64,000 nt of DNA from Paraescarpia echinospica (GCA_020002185.1 CM034544.1:32897024-32961023); one strand, 5' to 3'; shown: positions 24,366 to 36,629, counted from the stretch's first letter. Numbers and translations are program-made. The notes: generated by a model from the letters alone, not told the origin.

Positions 24366-24632
24366 TGTGTGTAGCACAGTGGCACTGTTACTAGAGCATC
24401 GGACTCTCAATCGAGAGAATCCTGGCTGTCGCTTTGAACCTTGGGCAAGTTCATTCACTCTACATTGTCTTTGGCCCAGTTCACTCAGCTGTATGAGAAC
24501 CTGGCTATAGGCTATAGACAGTGGTCGACATTTGTGTACAAATAGTTTTCGTGCTTTAACTGCAGCGTGGTTGAATGCCTCCCAGAGAAGTCAAAATGGT
24601 GTTCAACTGAACAGGTCTGCCAGGGTGTAAAC
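24366..24632 (+). mobile_element. tRNA-derived SINE-like element, copy A
   Basis: The tRNA-like head (GTAGCACAGTGGCAC ... GACTCTCAATCGAGAG ... TTTGAACC) is followed by a body with CAGTTCACTCAGCTGTATGA, ACAGTGGTCGACATTTGTGT and GAACAGGTCTGCCAGGG. The same body occurs inverted at 43640-43966. This copy lacks the 3' tail seen there. It lies just upstream of MBLAC1. Confidence 0.75.
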
Positions 24633-25334
24633 TATAACAAATGTGTAAAAACTTATTAATCATTTCCCCAACAGAATCACAACATGTATTAGCAGAAGTT
24701 GATATAGGAAGTTCACAATTTAACCCCATGCGTAGCTATTCACATGACCCGCATAAGTAAAACGCGACGGATGACACGTCTGATCTTATTAATGGGGTCA
24801 ATACACAGATGGTTTTCCCACTGGCGACCATGTTAATGTTTTGTCTGATTATAAGAACACCTTAAATATCTTAAACTTATCACCTGCTGTTATCATTATC
24901 TCATTGACAGATTTTAACAAAAATTGCATACATCCAGCTCTCGTAAAAAAATGCCTGTATGTGTGACACCCGTCAATATTTATAAATGCCGGCAAGCATT
25001 ACTCCCGAAACAGGTCACACATGCAAATTGCTGCCAAATATCCTTCCGCTTATTCAAATCATCTAAAAATCCACCATTTTACAGTCAACACCTTCTACAA
25101 TCACACATGAAAATCTGCCTACTCAAATGCACTTATGTCACAGCATGTGAATTTTGTAAAAAATCATTTCTCAAAAATACATGCATTTTTCTTCATCTGT
25201 AACCAAACAGGAAGTCTAACTAGACCATGACCCCTAATGAAGTTATGGGGAGGGATGGCACAATGCTCTTCCATTGAGTCCATTAGTTGTACGTCCCTGT
25301 CATTATTCGGTGTTCAGTCGTAAAGGTGATCCGC

Positions 25335-26110
25335 CATTGGGTGATCTTAGTGTATACGGCACATTTCGAGTATTTGGTACTAGCGTATTCAGTTTGTGGT
25401 CACTACGCTTCATTATAGCAAAATACGTTTTATACAATTCATTGCGTCTATCATGCAGCGTTGATAAGTTTACCATCTCCAGAATATCCTCGTACACACA
25501 ACCAGGAAATATAGTTTTGAGACACCTTTTTTGAATTATCTCGATGTTGTTCGATAAGTATTTAGGCAAGTTCGTGTGCCATACCGGGCAGGCATATTTA
25601 ACTACTGGTCTAATCACAGATACATATATTCTGACCAAGTCATTTTGGTTGATACCAGCACGTTTCAACACTCTCTTTCTTGCCTTTGATACTATTTCAT
25701 CAACATGTGCATTCCAACTTAAATCCGATGATATAGTTGCGCCGAGAACTATTGCTTGAGTAACTCTCTCAATATCTGTCCAATTTATATCAATATACGG
25801 CAGAGATTCTACAAATGTTCTATCTTTACCGAAACATATAACCATTTCTTTTGTCTTACTCGTATTGGTGCGCATGTCATTATTACTAGACCATCGCTCA
25901 ATAATGTTGGTAGAATCCTGTATAACAGATATCATACTTTGATTGCATATTTCAAATATGGTGCAATCGTCAACATATTTAAACATAGGACAAGATGTTT
26001 GCAAATCATTGATATGAACCACAAAGTGTTTTTGTCCTGACAAAGTTTCCTGGGGAACGCCCCCATTATGGTAGCCTGGCTTTGACACAAGATTGGAGTA
26101 AAGCAAAGTT
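25335..26110 (-). pseudogene. Non-LTR reverse transcriptase C-terminal part, copy 1
   Basis: The open frame reads GGVPQETLSGQKHFVVHINDL, then MFKYVDDCTIF (YVDD catalytic site), then thumb sequence with VRIYVSVIRPVVKYACPVW. The 5' end is truncated near 26110. At the 3' side the protein stops making family sense at NVPYTLRSPN, exactly where this copy departs from the copy at 60078-60950. That copy continues ELPVPMANTNRYKNSLITW, the expected C-terminus. So this copy has lost its C-terminal codons and 3' UTR. Confidence 0.8.
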
Positions 26111-27700
26111 GCAGTAATTAAAAATTTGCTTCACGCCAATCTGCAACCATTGGTATGCAAGTATTACAGTCGTGTCTCGTTTATCGTTACAGTATGGTTA
26201 CAACTAGCTTTGCAGCGATACGATATCACAGGTGTCGGAACGTGGTGAATGTGTGGGGGCGCTGAGGCTCACCAAAATCACTAACGTATGGCACCCGCTC
26301 GAAGCTAACCAAAGATCTCAAACTACACTAACACTGAAGCTCTCTAAAACATCCAACTGCACTCCCATGAAGTTCACAACACCCTTCAACTTCACCACGG
26401 CCCTTGCCAAAATATTGGGGGTTATTTGCCGCATGCACATGGTTCCTGTGATCGTTAGACCCAGTCTAAGTTGCTTTATGTATTACTCGTACATCACGCT
26501 TTTCGTTCCAAACAACTGATTTATCGTATAAATGGTGAGAATCGTGACATATTTTGACCATGACGCTACGGTGATGTTTCGAATGCCTCTATTTCCTCCA
26601 CATGTGTATATGAATACGCCAGCTCACACGTTGATTTATTGCATTCCCTTCGATTCAGATTTGCACTTGTAATAACTGCATGTTATAATGCCATGGAGTG
26701 CACCATGCGGACGTAACATGTTCAGTAGTTACAGCGCCAAAACAAATTCAGCGATGCAAACTGGAGTAATATTCTTAGTTTGACGACTGGCGACTTAGGG
26801 AGAGTATGTAATAGTGATGTCACGCTTTCTACCACAATGGCGCTATCCGTGCAATTTAAATAATGTGTTTCAACAAAACTACGGGCATAACATTCTGATT
26901 GTAGTTGCAGATGGTTAGTTGTTATTAATTCTTTTAGATGCCTAAATATATATATATATGTTGTTTCCATTTGAAGGACTAAATGCTGTGAACGGTGAAT
27001 TTATTTCAATATAAAAATTAGGTAACAAAATCAACTTAGTGTAACTTTTGGCGTGCGCTTTCTGCGACAACCTGATGTGACCAATCTGCGTTGTTTGAAT
27101 GGTAAGTTGAGCCGATAAAACTAGCATTGTTACTGCTGATATTAAACAATATGTGGGGGGGCGCTTTGCCCACCCCCTTCTCTATACCACAATACGCCTA
27201 TACAGACAGACAGACAGACACACACAATGAACAACATTTACCGTTTTGTCTGTGTAATTTTAGCAAATGTACATATTAACAAATGCGTTTTATATTGTTT
27301 GGATAATCCTTTAGAGACACGTTCGAAATTAGTACAATATTTTCAATTTATAATTGAATCATGATGTGTGATAGAGAATTGCGCACCCCTAGTTAGGCCC
27401 TACACTGATTTACATGTTTAACTATAATGACCCGGTAATGTGATTACTGTGATACTAGGAAGACGGAGGACGTCACGGAGTAATGTTTGGTAGTTCACAG
27501 TAAGTGGTGGTTTGGATGGTATAGAAAGTTCTGTTTTATTCATGTTTAGTCTTATTAAATCTAGTTTGTGATTGCAGTAAGCCTGTTAGAAAGAACTACA
27601 ACTTCAAGTCTTGTATTTGGCAATACTGATTCAACATACTTGTTTGAAGCTGGATTTTCATTCATTTATTTATATATAATTTTTAATGTGTTATCAAAAT
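26111..27700. other. Intergenic, end of the duplicated block
   Basis: No gene recognised. Similarity to the post-gap copy runs to about 27340 and then stops abruptly after TTCGAAATTAGTACAAT. A short TATATA run lies at 26946 and a CAGA/CACA run at 27204-27226. Confidence 0.5.
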
Positions 27701-27721
27701 GTAAAGGCGTGTACTGCATAG

Positions 27722-28322
27722 CTCGTATTTACATATAAAGCTGTGCATGGCGATGCCCCAAAATATTTATGCGACCTTGTATGCCCATACAAACCAACAA
27801 GAGCCCTGCACTCTACCAACAATAACATGTTAACGGTCCTGCGGACTCATGTCAAAGCTGGGGACAATTCGTTTGCGGTCGCCGCAGCGACTTTGTGGAA
27901 CACTTTGCCTAATGACATTAAAACGTCTGATTGTCTCTCTACTTTCAAGGCACGCTTAGACTCATTTTTTTAGACTCTCGTTCTTGTCCAATGTGGCATA
28001 GTTTACTCTCTGCATTGATTTGTTTTATATCTCTTATGTATTAATTAACCTATTTATATATTTATTTTATACTTACATGTACATTAGTTCAGTTAAATGA
28101 ATTGACAATGTCTTATTTCTACATAGAACTGTAGCTATGATCATTATTTTAATATATTTATTTAATTACTGTATTTATTCGTATTTTACTAATATTTAAA
28201 TTTTCTTTTAGAAAATGCATGCTTATTTAGCCATCATTAATACCTCTATCTGGGTTCTACATGTTGTAAAGCGCCACGAACAATTTATAATTGGATCTGG
28301 CGCTATATTAAATAAAATATAT
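27722..28322 (+). mobile_element. 5'-truncated L2/CR1-like retrotransposon end
   Basis: The ORF at 27743-27973 (LRTHVKAGDNSFAVAAATLWNTLP...) is the conserved last block of Jockey/L2-type RT proteins. A 3' UTR follows and ends GTAAAGCGCCACGAAC ... GGCGCTATATTAAATAAAAT, a tail style of L2-like elements. Only the final 600 bp survive. Confidence 0.75.
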
Positions 28323-28329
28323 TATTATA

Positions 28330-29084
28330 CCCTATGACTGGAATATAGGTTGCCGCCAAACAAAACGTTCAATTTCGGTCATCAGTTGTCTCATTCGTTC
28401 TCGATGGTAACCACTTCTTTATACGCTGTGTGAACACAAGAATATGTCAATTGTATACACAAATTAATACATCACAAATTAACCAATGTCATGTTGACAG
28501 GTTGTATGTCTGGAACGGGCTCAAAATTCCCGGTGTGCAAAGAAAACAACCACTTCTGACTTCAGTGTGATAGTCTTACATACTCTTGCCATCGCAGAGA
28601 CTGAATTACAGTGCAACACGCTTATATTTTATACGAAGTGGTTGCGTAGCCGAGCATCGGAACCATGTGCCTCAGCGTTAAAGATCCGAGCATTGAACAC
28701 GTACACAACGAATTGACTGATAAAACGAAACAATTTCTTACGTACGGATGTTTTACCTATCTTTTCCATTATAAGCGTTCACGCATATTACGAACACGGG
28801 TATGACGAATTCACGGTTATTACGAACACCTTTTTCCGAACAAATTTCGCCGTATAACGAACTTCTGTCCAACTGAAAATCGCCCGGTTGTTTGCAAATA
28901 CTTCCCGCACGTGACCTGGAAGCCAATGCCGTGGCCGCGCAGTGCGCCAGTGCCAAAGTAATTAGGTCAATAAGGGAAATAATCAAAGGAAGTCAGATGA
29001 CGCTGCAGCGCACTGCGACTCGCTTGAGGATTTCCTTTTGTTTGGTGTCCTAGCCAACAGCAAACAAACGTCAATGACAATGGG
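28330..29084. other. Intergenic, no gene recognised
   Basis: No coding signal. Between 28785 and 28870 the phrase TTACGAACAC appears twice, with a related ATAACGAAC. This resembles pogo/Tigger-type termini but is too little to assign. Confidence 0.4.
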
Positions 29085-29553
29085 GGACTTGACGTGACAA
29101 CGCGTCGAATTTGCTCCAAAAAGATGGATTTGACATGACAACGCGTCGAATTTGCTCCAAAAAGATGGATTTGACATGACAACACCTCGAATTTGCTCCA
29201 AAAAGTGGAGGGATTTGACATGACAACACCTCGAATTTGCTCCAAAAAGTGGAGGGATTTTACATGACAACGCGTCGAATTTGTTAAAAAAAGATGGATT
29301 TGACATGACAACACGTCGAATTTGCTCCAAAAAGTGGAGGGATTTGACATGACAACACGTCGAATTTGCTCCAAAAAGATGGATTTGACATGACAACTCG
29401 TCGAATTTGCTCCAAAAAGATGGATTTGACATGACAACACGTCGAATTTGCTCCAAAAAGTGGAGGGATTTGACATGACAACACGTCGAATTTGCTCCAA
29501 AAAGATGGATTTGACGCGACAACGCGTCGAATTTGCTCCAAAGAGTGGAGGGA
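29085..29553. repeat. Minisatellite of 41- and 44-bp units, 11 copies
   Basis: Units share TTTGACATGACAAC, then G/A CGTCGAATTTG, then CTCCAAAAAG. They end either in ATGGA (41 bp) or TGGAGGGA (44 bp), and the two forms are interspersed. Neither length is a multiple of three, so the long minus-strand ORFs across it are periodic artefacts rather than a gene. Confidence 0.9.
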
Positions 29554-29819
29554 TGTCATGCAATAACCCGTCCATCTCTGTCCCTCCTCCTCCACACTTT
29601 TACCGTTTCAGCGCGGTAGATTGGTAAATCTCATCCGTAGTCTCGTGCAATATCTTGTCCGTTGTCGCAGTAACCCGTCTATTCCGAGTTTCTTTTCCCT
29701 TAAAGAGGTCGACTTTGTCTGTTTGTGTAAGGCCAAGGTTCCCAACACATGCTTTGCATTACACTATGAAAAAGACACAAGATAAGATTGGCACAGTTTA
29801 TTCGTGAACAACACAAACG

Positions 29820-30045
29820 TATTTACAGGTCACGCTCCATAACTATAAGAACCAGAGACTAGCCATTGATACATTGATTTGTAAAGTTTAATCGTGTACA
29901 AGACGATACCACACCTCACTACTTCAGTCTTGCCTGCTATACGGCGAGGAGCCCTTGTGGGTCCGACACATTCGGTTCGGATACTTGGTTGCGGTGCTAT
30001 TCCAGACAGTCAACTTTAATCACTGCAGTTGAATTAATGTCACCA
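29820..30045 (-). pseudogene. Decayed partial copy of the neighbouring small ORF
   Basis: ATTTACAGGTCACGCTCCATAACTA at 29820 and CACTGCAGTTGAATTAATG at 30021 match two stretches of the ORF region at 30075-30425, in the same order and orientation but compressed. It looks like a damaged tandem copy of its 3' part. Confidence 0.5.
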
Positions 30046-30074
30046 AAGGTCTCATAAAAACACAAAACATTTAT

Positions 30075-30425
30075 TTACAGGTCACCCTCCATTACTACCA
30101 GGACCATTTGTTTCATAGTGTTTCGCCACTGTTTCGAAACGGCTTCTTGCAACCAAGTATTGATATTACACAACTGTTCGACTGTCACGTCAGGTTTCAC
30201 ACCAACGTCTAACAAAACACTCAAACAGTCTTTCACCACTGCAGTTGAATTAATGACCTCGACAGTCTCGTCAAAGTACATGCAGATTTGAATGTCATAG
30301 GATAACATACAATTATAATGAAATTGACTAGGATGGTCTATCTCGCAACCACGGCACTGACGTCTTGAGAGTTCAAAGATGCTGCATGCTATGTGACGTG
30401 CAAGCGTCTTCTTCATTTTGGTCAC
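30075..30425 (-). CDS. Small orphan protein with Cys/His pattern, 116 aa
   Basis: The function is not recognised. The visible mark is a compact Cys/His cluster near residues 18-40 (ELSRRQCRGCEIDHPSQFHY, then NC), which could bind zinc, followed by an acidic, helical C-terminal half ending KQMVLVVMEGDL. Proteins with a GC..DHPSQ..H pattern occur, as I recall, as uncharacterised sequences in invertebrate mobile DNA; that is memory, not a search result. A decayed copy next door supports a mobile or repeated origin. The start is taken as the first ATG. Confidence 0.45.
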   Translation of the reverse strand: MTKMKKTLARHIACSIFELSRRQCRGCEIDHPSQFHYNCMLSYDIQICMYFDETVEVINSTAVVKDCLSVLLDVGVKPDVTVEQLCNINTWLQEAVSKQWRNTMKQMVLVVMEGDL

Positions 30426-30633
30426 AGGGAAATCAATGGTAAAGTCAGGAACGGAAGTTGCGACATTGGCATCACGGGTAGAAAATATTACACTTGTGAA
30501 TCGAATACCAGTTCAAACTAATTTGCAAACAGGATTAAGAGTGTGTTGGAACGTTTGTCAGTGAAAATTTGCAATGTTGTATGATTAAAAGTATATTTGA
30601 AGGTATGCTTATATGTTGAAGGTTAATGTTCGG

Positions 30634-30742
30634 TCGTCTATATGTATGTATGTATGTATGCATGTATGTCTCTATGTCTGTGTTTATGTATGTCTCTATG
30701 TCTGTCTCCATGTCTCTATGTATGTATATCTCTATAGGTCCA
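30634..30742. repeat. TATG/TCTCTATG microsatellite
   Basis: Imperfect runs of TATG, interleaved with CTCTATGTCTG phrases. Confidence 0.85.
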
Positions 30743-31869
30743 TTTTCGGTTACCAATGCCAGGTTAGGGCTTTTATGATATAATATTGTTTGAAAGGTTT
30801 ACCGAACAAGCACGAATTTAAATACTACAGTATGAAAAAAGATCAAAAACGATCTAATGGGTCTTTATACACTTGACCCTTAATACGGTAAACTACATAA
30901 ATACTGGTATATCCTATCTGGGAGATTATTATGGTCATATAATGTTGATCATAACGCTTCACTTTGTTACGCGTCTGTTTCGAAAAAGAGGTTTGCAACC
31001 AATTTTTTACTCGATAAGTTTGATGTCAAGGTCGAAGAGTTGACATCGTGTCTCGCACATAGCGCGTCGATTGTGTTGACTTCTTTACATATGTACATAC
31101 GTGTGGGTTAAGAATCATAGCATGATAAAAGGTTGAAACACTACTGTTGATCTCTAGATGCAGACGAAACACAGATGAGACTTGAACAGGGAACACCACT
31201 CCAAACAGTTTGGAACCAGTTTGGACTCAGTTTTCAAGCGACGCTCAAGTGAGATACGGCTGGTAAGTATAAATGTTATATGTCGATACCCGACTGTTCT
31301 TCCAACACGTAGAACCTTGGGCTTAGTTACCAGGTCATACCAGTTCATATCAGTTCATACCAATTTGCTTATAGCGTGATATGCCTAAAGTGTAGTGAAC
31401 GATGATTTTATTCTGAAGGTCGTGATTGAATTTTCTAATAAAGTTCTTACAAAGGATGACTAACCAAATCACAATGATAGCTTTGACGTTATACAGGACG
31501 CGAGCGCGTTCGCGCCCACAACAAACAAACATGTCCATATACGTCTCCAGGCGACAGTAGCACCCAGTAGTGTCGGTTTTGAAGTGTGTTGACAAAAGCA
31601 TCAAAGAAACTTCTAGAATGAGAGTTTACAGGGAAATTTGAACTCACTGTTGATGACATCAAATAATAGCATTACCAAATCACTATGATTACGACCTAAT
31701 TGTTATATTCAAGCGCGCACGTTCAAAACAATGGCTAACCAAAATCACTACCTGTATAACCAACTCACCTCGCGCACAAAATTACTGCGCGTAGCAGTTT
31801 GATGACGTCATACAGGGTGCACACGCTCACGCTCGCAACAAACAAACATGTCCAGACACGTCTCGAACT

Positions 31870-32016
31870 CCCTATGCTTTAACATGGGAAAATTCCCTAT
31901 GCTTTAACATGGGAAAATTCCGTATGCTTTAACATGGTGAAAATTCCCTATCCTTTAACATAGATTTTAGCCCCTATGCTTTAACATGGGAAAACTCCCT
32001 ATGCTTTAACATGGGA
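31870..32016. repeat. Tandem array of six 25-26-bp dyad units
   Basis: The unit CCCTATGCTTTAACATGGG plus an A-rich spacer starts at 31870, 31895, 31920, 31946, 31972 and 31997. The unit is itself an imperfect inverted repeat (CCC.ATG ... CATGGG around CTTTAA). Confidence 0.85.
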
Positions 32017-32459
32017 GCTTGCCAGAGCTGATGACAGAGACGAAATAGTACACACAAATTGACCAATACCTCTTTGCTAATACAGAAAGCAGTCGACGTA
32101 TGCAAGTAATAAGAGACATTGATAGGCAAACATTTACAAACAGGGTGAGGGGAAGGTCGTAGATATGTATGGTAACCAGAAATGACATAATTTTATTTAT
32201 TTTACTAGTTTAGTTCTCTACCGATTCGTCAGGTTTAGACCTACGTTAAAGTTGTAAATGTATAGGTTAAGAGAGGCCTACATCTAAACAAATGGTCGAC
32301 AACCTATGTGACATCAGAAAAGACACCATTGCCCATGCGCAATGGCCTATTTAACGACGTCACTGACCTATTTAATGACGTATTTGACATGTTTTTATAG
32401 TAAAAAGAGAAAAAGAATCAAAAGGCACGAACTTAAGCAGTATCGATATTTGGTTCACT

Positions 32460-32870
32460 GAAATCCAGCAGGGGGAGTTATTTGTACTTGTCTTTCAGTT
32501 CGTAACCTATCTGCCAGGGGGCGCCAATTTTCATAAATAAGACGCACCAAATTAGGCAGTACTCCTACATTTAGTCCAAACCTTGTCCAAACTGTTGTTT
32601 GTAGTTCGCAACATATCCACCAGGGGGAAATAGTTCCGAAAAAATCCGCTATGGGGCGCAACTTGTACTATTTTAGTTGTGGAAAAAATCCGCTAGGGGG
32701 CGCAACTTGTACTACTTTAGCTCCGAAAAATCCGCTATGTGGCGCTACTTGTACAATTTTAGTTCCGGAAAAATTCACTAGGGGGCGCTGCGTGTACTAT
32801 CTTAGTTCTGGGGGAAATCCACTGTTGGGCACTGTTTTAGTTCACAACCTATCCGTCAGGGGGCGCCACT
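32460..32870. repeat. Degenerate tandem repeat with GGGGGCGC core
   Basis: About seven units of roughly 45-65 bp share ATCCGCTAGGGGGCGCAACTT, then GTACTATTTTAGTTC and GAAAAA, with strong variation between units. The plus-strand ORF at 32651-32917 follows this periodicity and is not evidence of a gene. Confidence 0.7.
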
Positions 32871-32970
32871 TGACCTACATCCGGGTATTTGACCTTGACT
32901 TACATCCGGGTACTTGACCTTGACCTTTGACCTCCACTTCCACTACTCATAATCATTCCATCACCGCTGA

Positions 32971-35346
32971 TTAACGTATATTACTACTTGTATGAACAAT
33001 GTTAATGTTTTGCCCTTTGATGTTGACTGGATTGGAATGATGTACACCTGATCGAAAGTCTACTACAATTGTCTCTGTCTTGATAACATTCAACTCAAGG
33101 TAGTTGTCCATACACCATGATACAAAATTACCTGCATTACTTATGCACTCTCTTTCGTCATTTGAGATCGGACCAACAAGAACAGTGTCATCTGCATATT
33201 TGAAACAGTGGCAGCTTGAACAAGTACGTCTACAAGAATCTGTGTACATGGCGTATAGAAATGGTGACAACACACACCCTTGAGGGGCTCCAGTGGAGAT
33301 AGTCACATGGCGAGCAGTGACCATTGATGTTTACATACTGTGCGCGGTTGGTGAGGAAACTGTGAGTAAGCATGGCAAATTGTTTACCAACTCCAAGACC
33401 ATTAAGTTTTCTAATCATCAAATGCGGCTGAATTGTGTTAAATGCTGATGACAAATCTATGAATAGGATTCTAGCATACGAGCATGGACGTTCAAAGTGT
33501 TCGTGAATGACATTTAACATAGACAAGATGGCATCTTCCACACTTCGTTTAGTTCTGTATGGGAATTGCAGAGGATCAAGTAGGTGTTCAACCTCGGGTA
33601 ACATATATTTCAACACTATTCTCTCAAACGATTTCATCACCAGTGATGTAAGAGTGATAGGTCTGTAGTCGTTGAGATATACTGGGTTAGGCTTTTTAGG
33701 AACGGGTATAATTTCGGATGTTTTCCACTGAAGCGGAACGTCATTCAGCTCAACGCACAATTGAAACAGCATTTGAAAGACACCGCTCAACTGCTCATGA
33801 CACACCTTAAGTAGCTTTCCCGTTATTTTATCAGGCCCAGCAGCTTTGTTTGTTTTCAGATTCTTAAAAACGCAGTTTGGTTATTTCGAATGAGTGGTCT
33901 GGGAGTAAAGTAGCATCTTGAAAAGCACAATTTCTCTCATTTTCAAAATTGTGACAGTCAAATCGACAGTAGAAAGTGTTTAGGTCTTTAGCGAAGTCGA
34001 TAAAGTTAGTAGCACTGTAACGTTCGTGATATTTGCAGCAACCGAGGATTAATTTAACACTGCGCCAGACTTGTTTTGTGTTGTTCTCCTGAAACTGTGC
34101 CTGTATCTTTTTTGTATTCTTCTTTATATTTCCTTACACCCGATTTCAAATTTGCCTGTGCCACTTTTAATTTAAGTCTGTCACCGGTCTGAAATACGTG
34201 TTTCTTAGCTTTCAGCAGCTGTTTTACATCTTTGCTCATCCACGGTTTCTCATTTGGATATACAATGTATATCTACAGTTTTTTTCCGGTAGTAACATAT
34301 TCATACATATTCAGTCACAATGTCACTAATTTCAGAGACACTGCTGCACGAGTTGTAGAAATAATACCAGATAGTGCATTTCGAAGCAGCCACGCAATTG
34401 TTCAATACCCTCATCATTCCAGTGTTACAGTTTTTTTTTACAATTTGTCCTGTCTTCAGAAGTTGCTTGTAGGTAGGGAGAAGCTGGACAATGTTATTGT
34501 CGGATGTGCCTAACGGTGGCTTGGGCACGGATTTGTAGGCATTCTTCACGTTGCAGTAGGCTTGCAGAGGTCAATTATCTTGTCATTACGCGTCGCACAG
34601 GTTACATGCTGCTTGTAGGTAGGAAGGTATGTTTTCAAGCTGCAGCCATTGAAATCACCTAGAATCAGTTTCGGAGCACAAGGTGACATACTTTCAAGTT
34701 CTTGCATGTGCTGGTGGATAGTTTCTGCAGCTGTGGTATAGTTCGCGGTATGACTAAAAGGCGCACGACCACGCACGACCAAAATGTATGTAGTGTTAGT
34801 AACCAAGCGGGCTGTTGGTGGCACGTAGGAGGTATATGTGTGCAGCTCGCCAAATTTCAGATATGTTCTTCTCATTGGAGTAACAAAATTCGCTACTTTT
34901 GTCATCGCTTGTGGTAACTCGTCGGTTCCATTCGCCAGGTGGCGCTACTGGGCCAAGACTAAATACTCGTCAGGAAGACCAGATAAAATGTCTAAATTGT
35001 GTAACTCCTGGGCGAAATACATACTCAGAATTTTAATTAATGCACATACAAACCATATATATACCATCAATGGCCAAACTATCCACCAACATATTATATT
35101 ACATGGTCGTGCGTGGTTGTTCGTCAACTTCATGGTCGTGCGTGGTCGAGCGCCTTTTACGTTTTGGTCAAACCCATAGTTCGCGCTGGGAGGCACATAC
35201 ACAACTACAGCAAATATTTCACTGACCTCGCGTGACTTGTGCCCACAAAATGTGGTAAGTATTAAAAAAATTGAATCAGAATACACATGCACTTGAAGAG
35301 CCATGACAGCAGCACACAAACTGGTCATTGAGGGAATGTCCACCAA
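32971..35346 (-). pseudogene. Rex1/Babar-like retrotransposon, endonuclease and RT, disrupted
   Basis: Minus-strand blocks appear in order. Endonuclease remains are VVVYVPPSAN near 35200, then ESMSPCAPKLILGDFNGC and PPLGTSDNN near 34840-34520. The linker is YPNEKPWMSKDVKQLLKAKK near 34260-34180. The RT core has NDYRPITLTSLVMKSFERIV and LFIDLSSAFNTIQP at 33680-33420, then STGAPQGCVLSPFLYAMYTD and FKYADDTVLVGP at 33310-33160. Several frameshifts separate the blocks. The 3' side stops soon after the fingers/palm near 32990, so the thumb and 3' UTR are missing. A miniature transposon splits the endonuclease. Confidence 0.8.
34748..35175. mobile_element. 428-bp MULE-like miniature element inside the endonuclease
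   Basis: Inverted ends contain AAAAGGCGCACGACCACGCA on the left and the complement, with one change, on the right. The insertion is flanked by the perfect 10-bp direct repeat ATAGTTCGCG (34738-34747 and 35176-35185). Removing the element and one repeat joins the host endonuclease frame cleanly between VPPSAN and TTAAETIH. A 9-10-bp duplication is typical of Mutator-like elements, hence the tentative class. It has no transposase. Confidence 0.82.
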
Positions 35347-36555
35347 ACCTTATGTATGCCTTTAAATACCTACATGCTCACCTCAAAAGTTAATTGTAGT
35401 ACAATTTGTTCCTTTAAACTGAGTCAGAAGGGCTGCATCAAACACACACCTGTGGAGTTATACCTCTTCCAGAAAGCTGTTCTTTGTGGTAACTTGCAAA
35501 ACATGGGTAGACACAAGTAGCTATCAAAGCATGTGGAATATCTACTCAACTGATCAGCTAACAATGGAACATTGAACAAATGAATGTTACAAAGTCACAC
35601 AACCAAATTATAATACAAAGACATGGCAAATGAATAGGTTGAATATGGGCTGTTCCCCACCTTTGTTGTTAGTCCTTGTATTCTTTTAACATCTATAAAA
35701 CAATTGTTTTCTTTTTTTGTATATAAAATTATTCATTTGACTTTTGTGTTCAGTAATCTTATTATAGGTAGAGTTGTCCTAGTTGCATAACTAAATTTAA
35801 TAATACCTAAATATTACATTCCAACAACAGTTAAAACAAATGTGATATGCCAATTATAGGCCTACTGCATGATTATTATGAACTAATTAACTCTGAAATA
35901 TATTCAAATAATTATTCCATATGTCAATCTCAACTGTTACAAACAGCATGTACAGATATTCATACATAAAAAAGTTTGCAATCATTTATATGCTAAGATT
36001 TATATTAAAAATATTAATATAACTGTAGGCCATATCTATGTTATAATTTAGATTAAGCTAATATAAATTGGGTATTTATTATATAATTACAAAATGAGTG
36101 TGAATTTAATAAATGCATTAATTAGGCCTACAAAACAAAGTTGTGAATGTGTCTGGGACGGCTAGTCACAGCGATGCTGTCCACGATCTCAGTTAACAAG
36201 AACATTCAAATAACGTGAACTACTCACACACTCACTAACACATGTGGAGCTAGCAGTGCAATCCAACTGAAATCAAACCAAATATGCCTGCTCCTGTACA
36301 ATAGATCAAGCAAAGTCAAAAGACTGCTGGAGCCTCAGAATTCCTCACCTGGATCTATCGTAATTGTTTCAATAAGGTCAGCGTTCAATAACAGGTGATA
36401 CACTGATAATGTCCCGTGAAAACATGTACCGTTAGACCAGTGGTTACATCAAACGATTTAAATAAACTGACTCTGCGTGGTATATTCAGAGTGTTCTGTT
36501 ATAGTAAGTAAACTGTTAATGTATTATTATGTTAAGATTTTCTAAATGCAAGTTA
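35347..36555. other. AT-rich intergenic DNA, no gene recognised
   Basis: Only short ORFs without family motifs, very AT-rich between 35700 and 36120. Confidence 0.5.
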
Positions 36556-36629
36556 CACCATTCAGGTATTATGTTTAGAATTGTTAATATTGTGTAATAA
36601 TACAATAATAAAAGACACTCCAATATTTA

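Noticed and set aside
28785..28870. pogo/Tigger-type terminal repeat (TTACGAACAC phrases)
   Set aside because: Two short phrases without a partner end, TA duplication or transposase are too little to call.
28967..29595. Long overlapping minus-strand ORFs up to 202 aa
   Set aside because: They follow a 41/44-bp minisatellite. Unit lengths are not multiples of three and the protein repeats appear in all frames.
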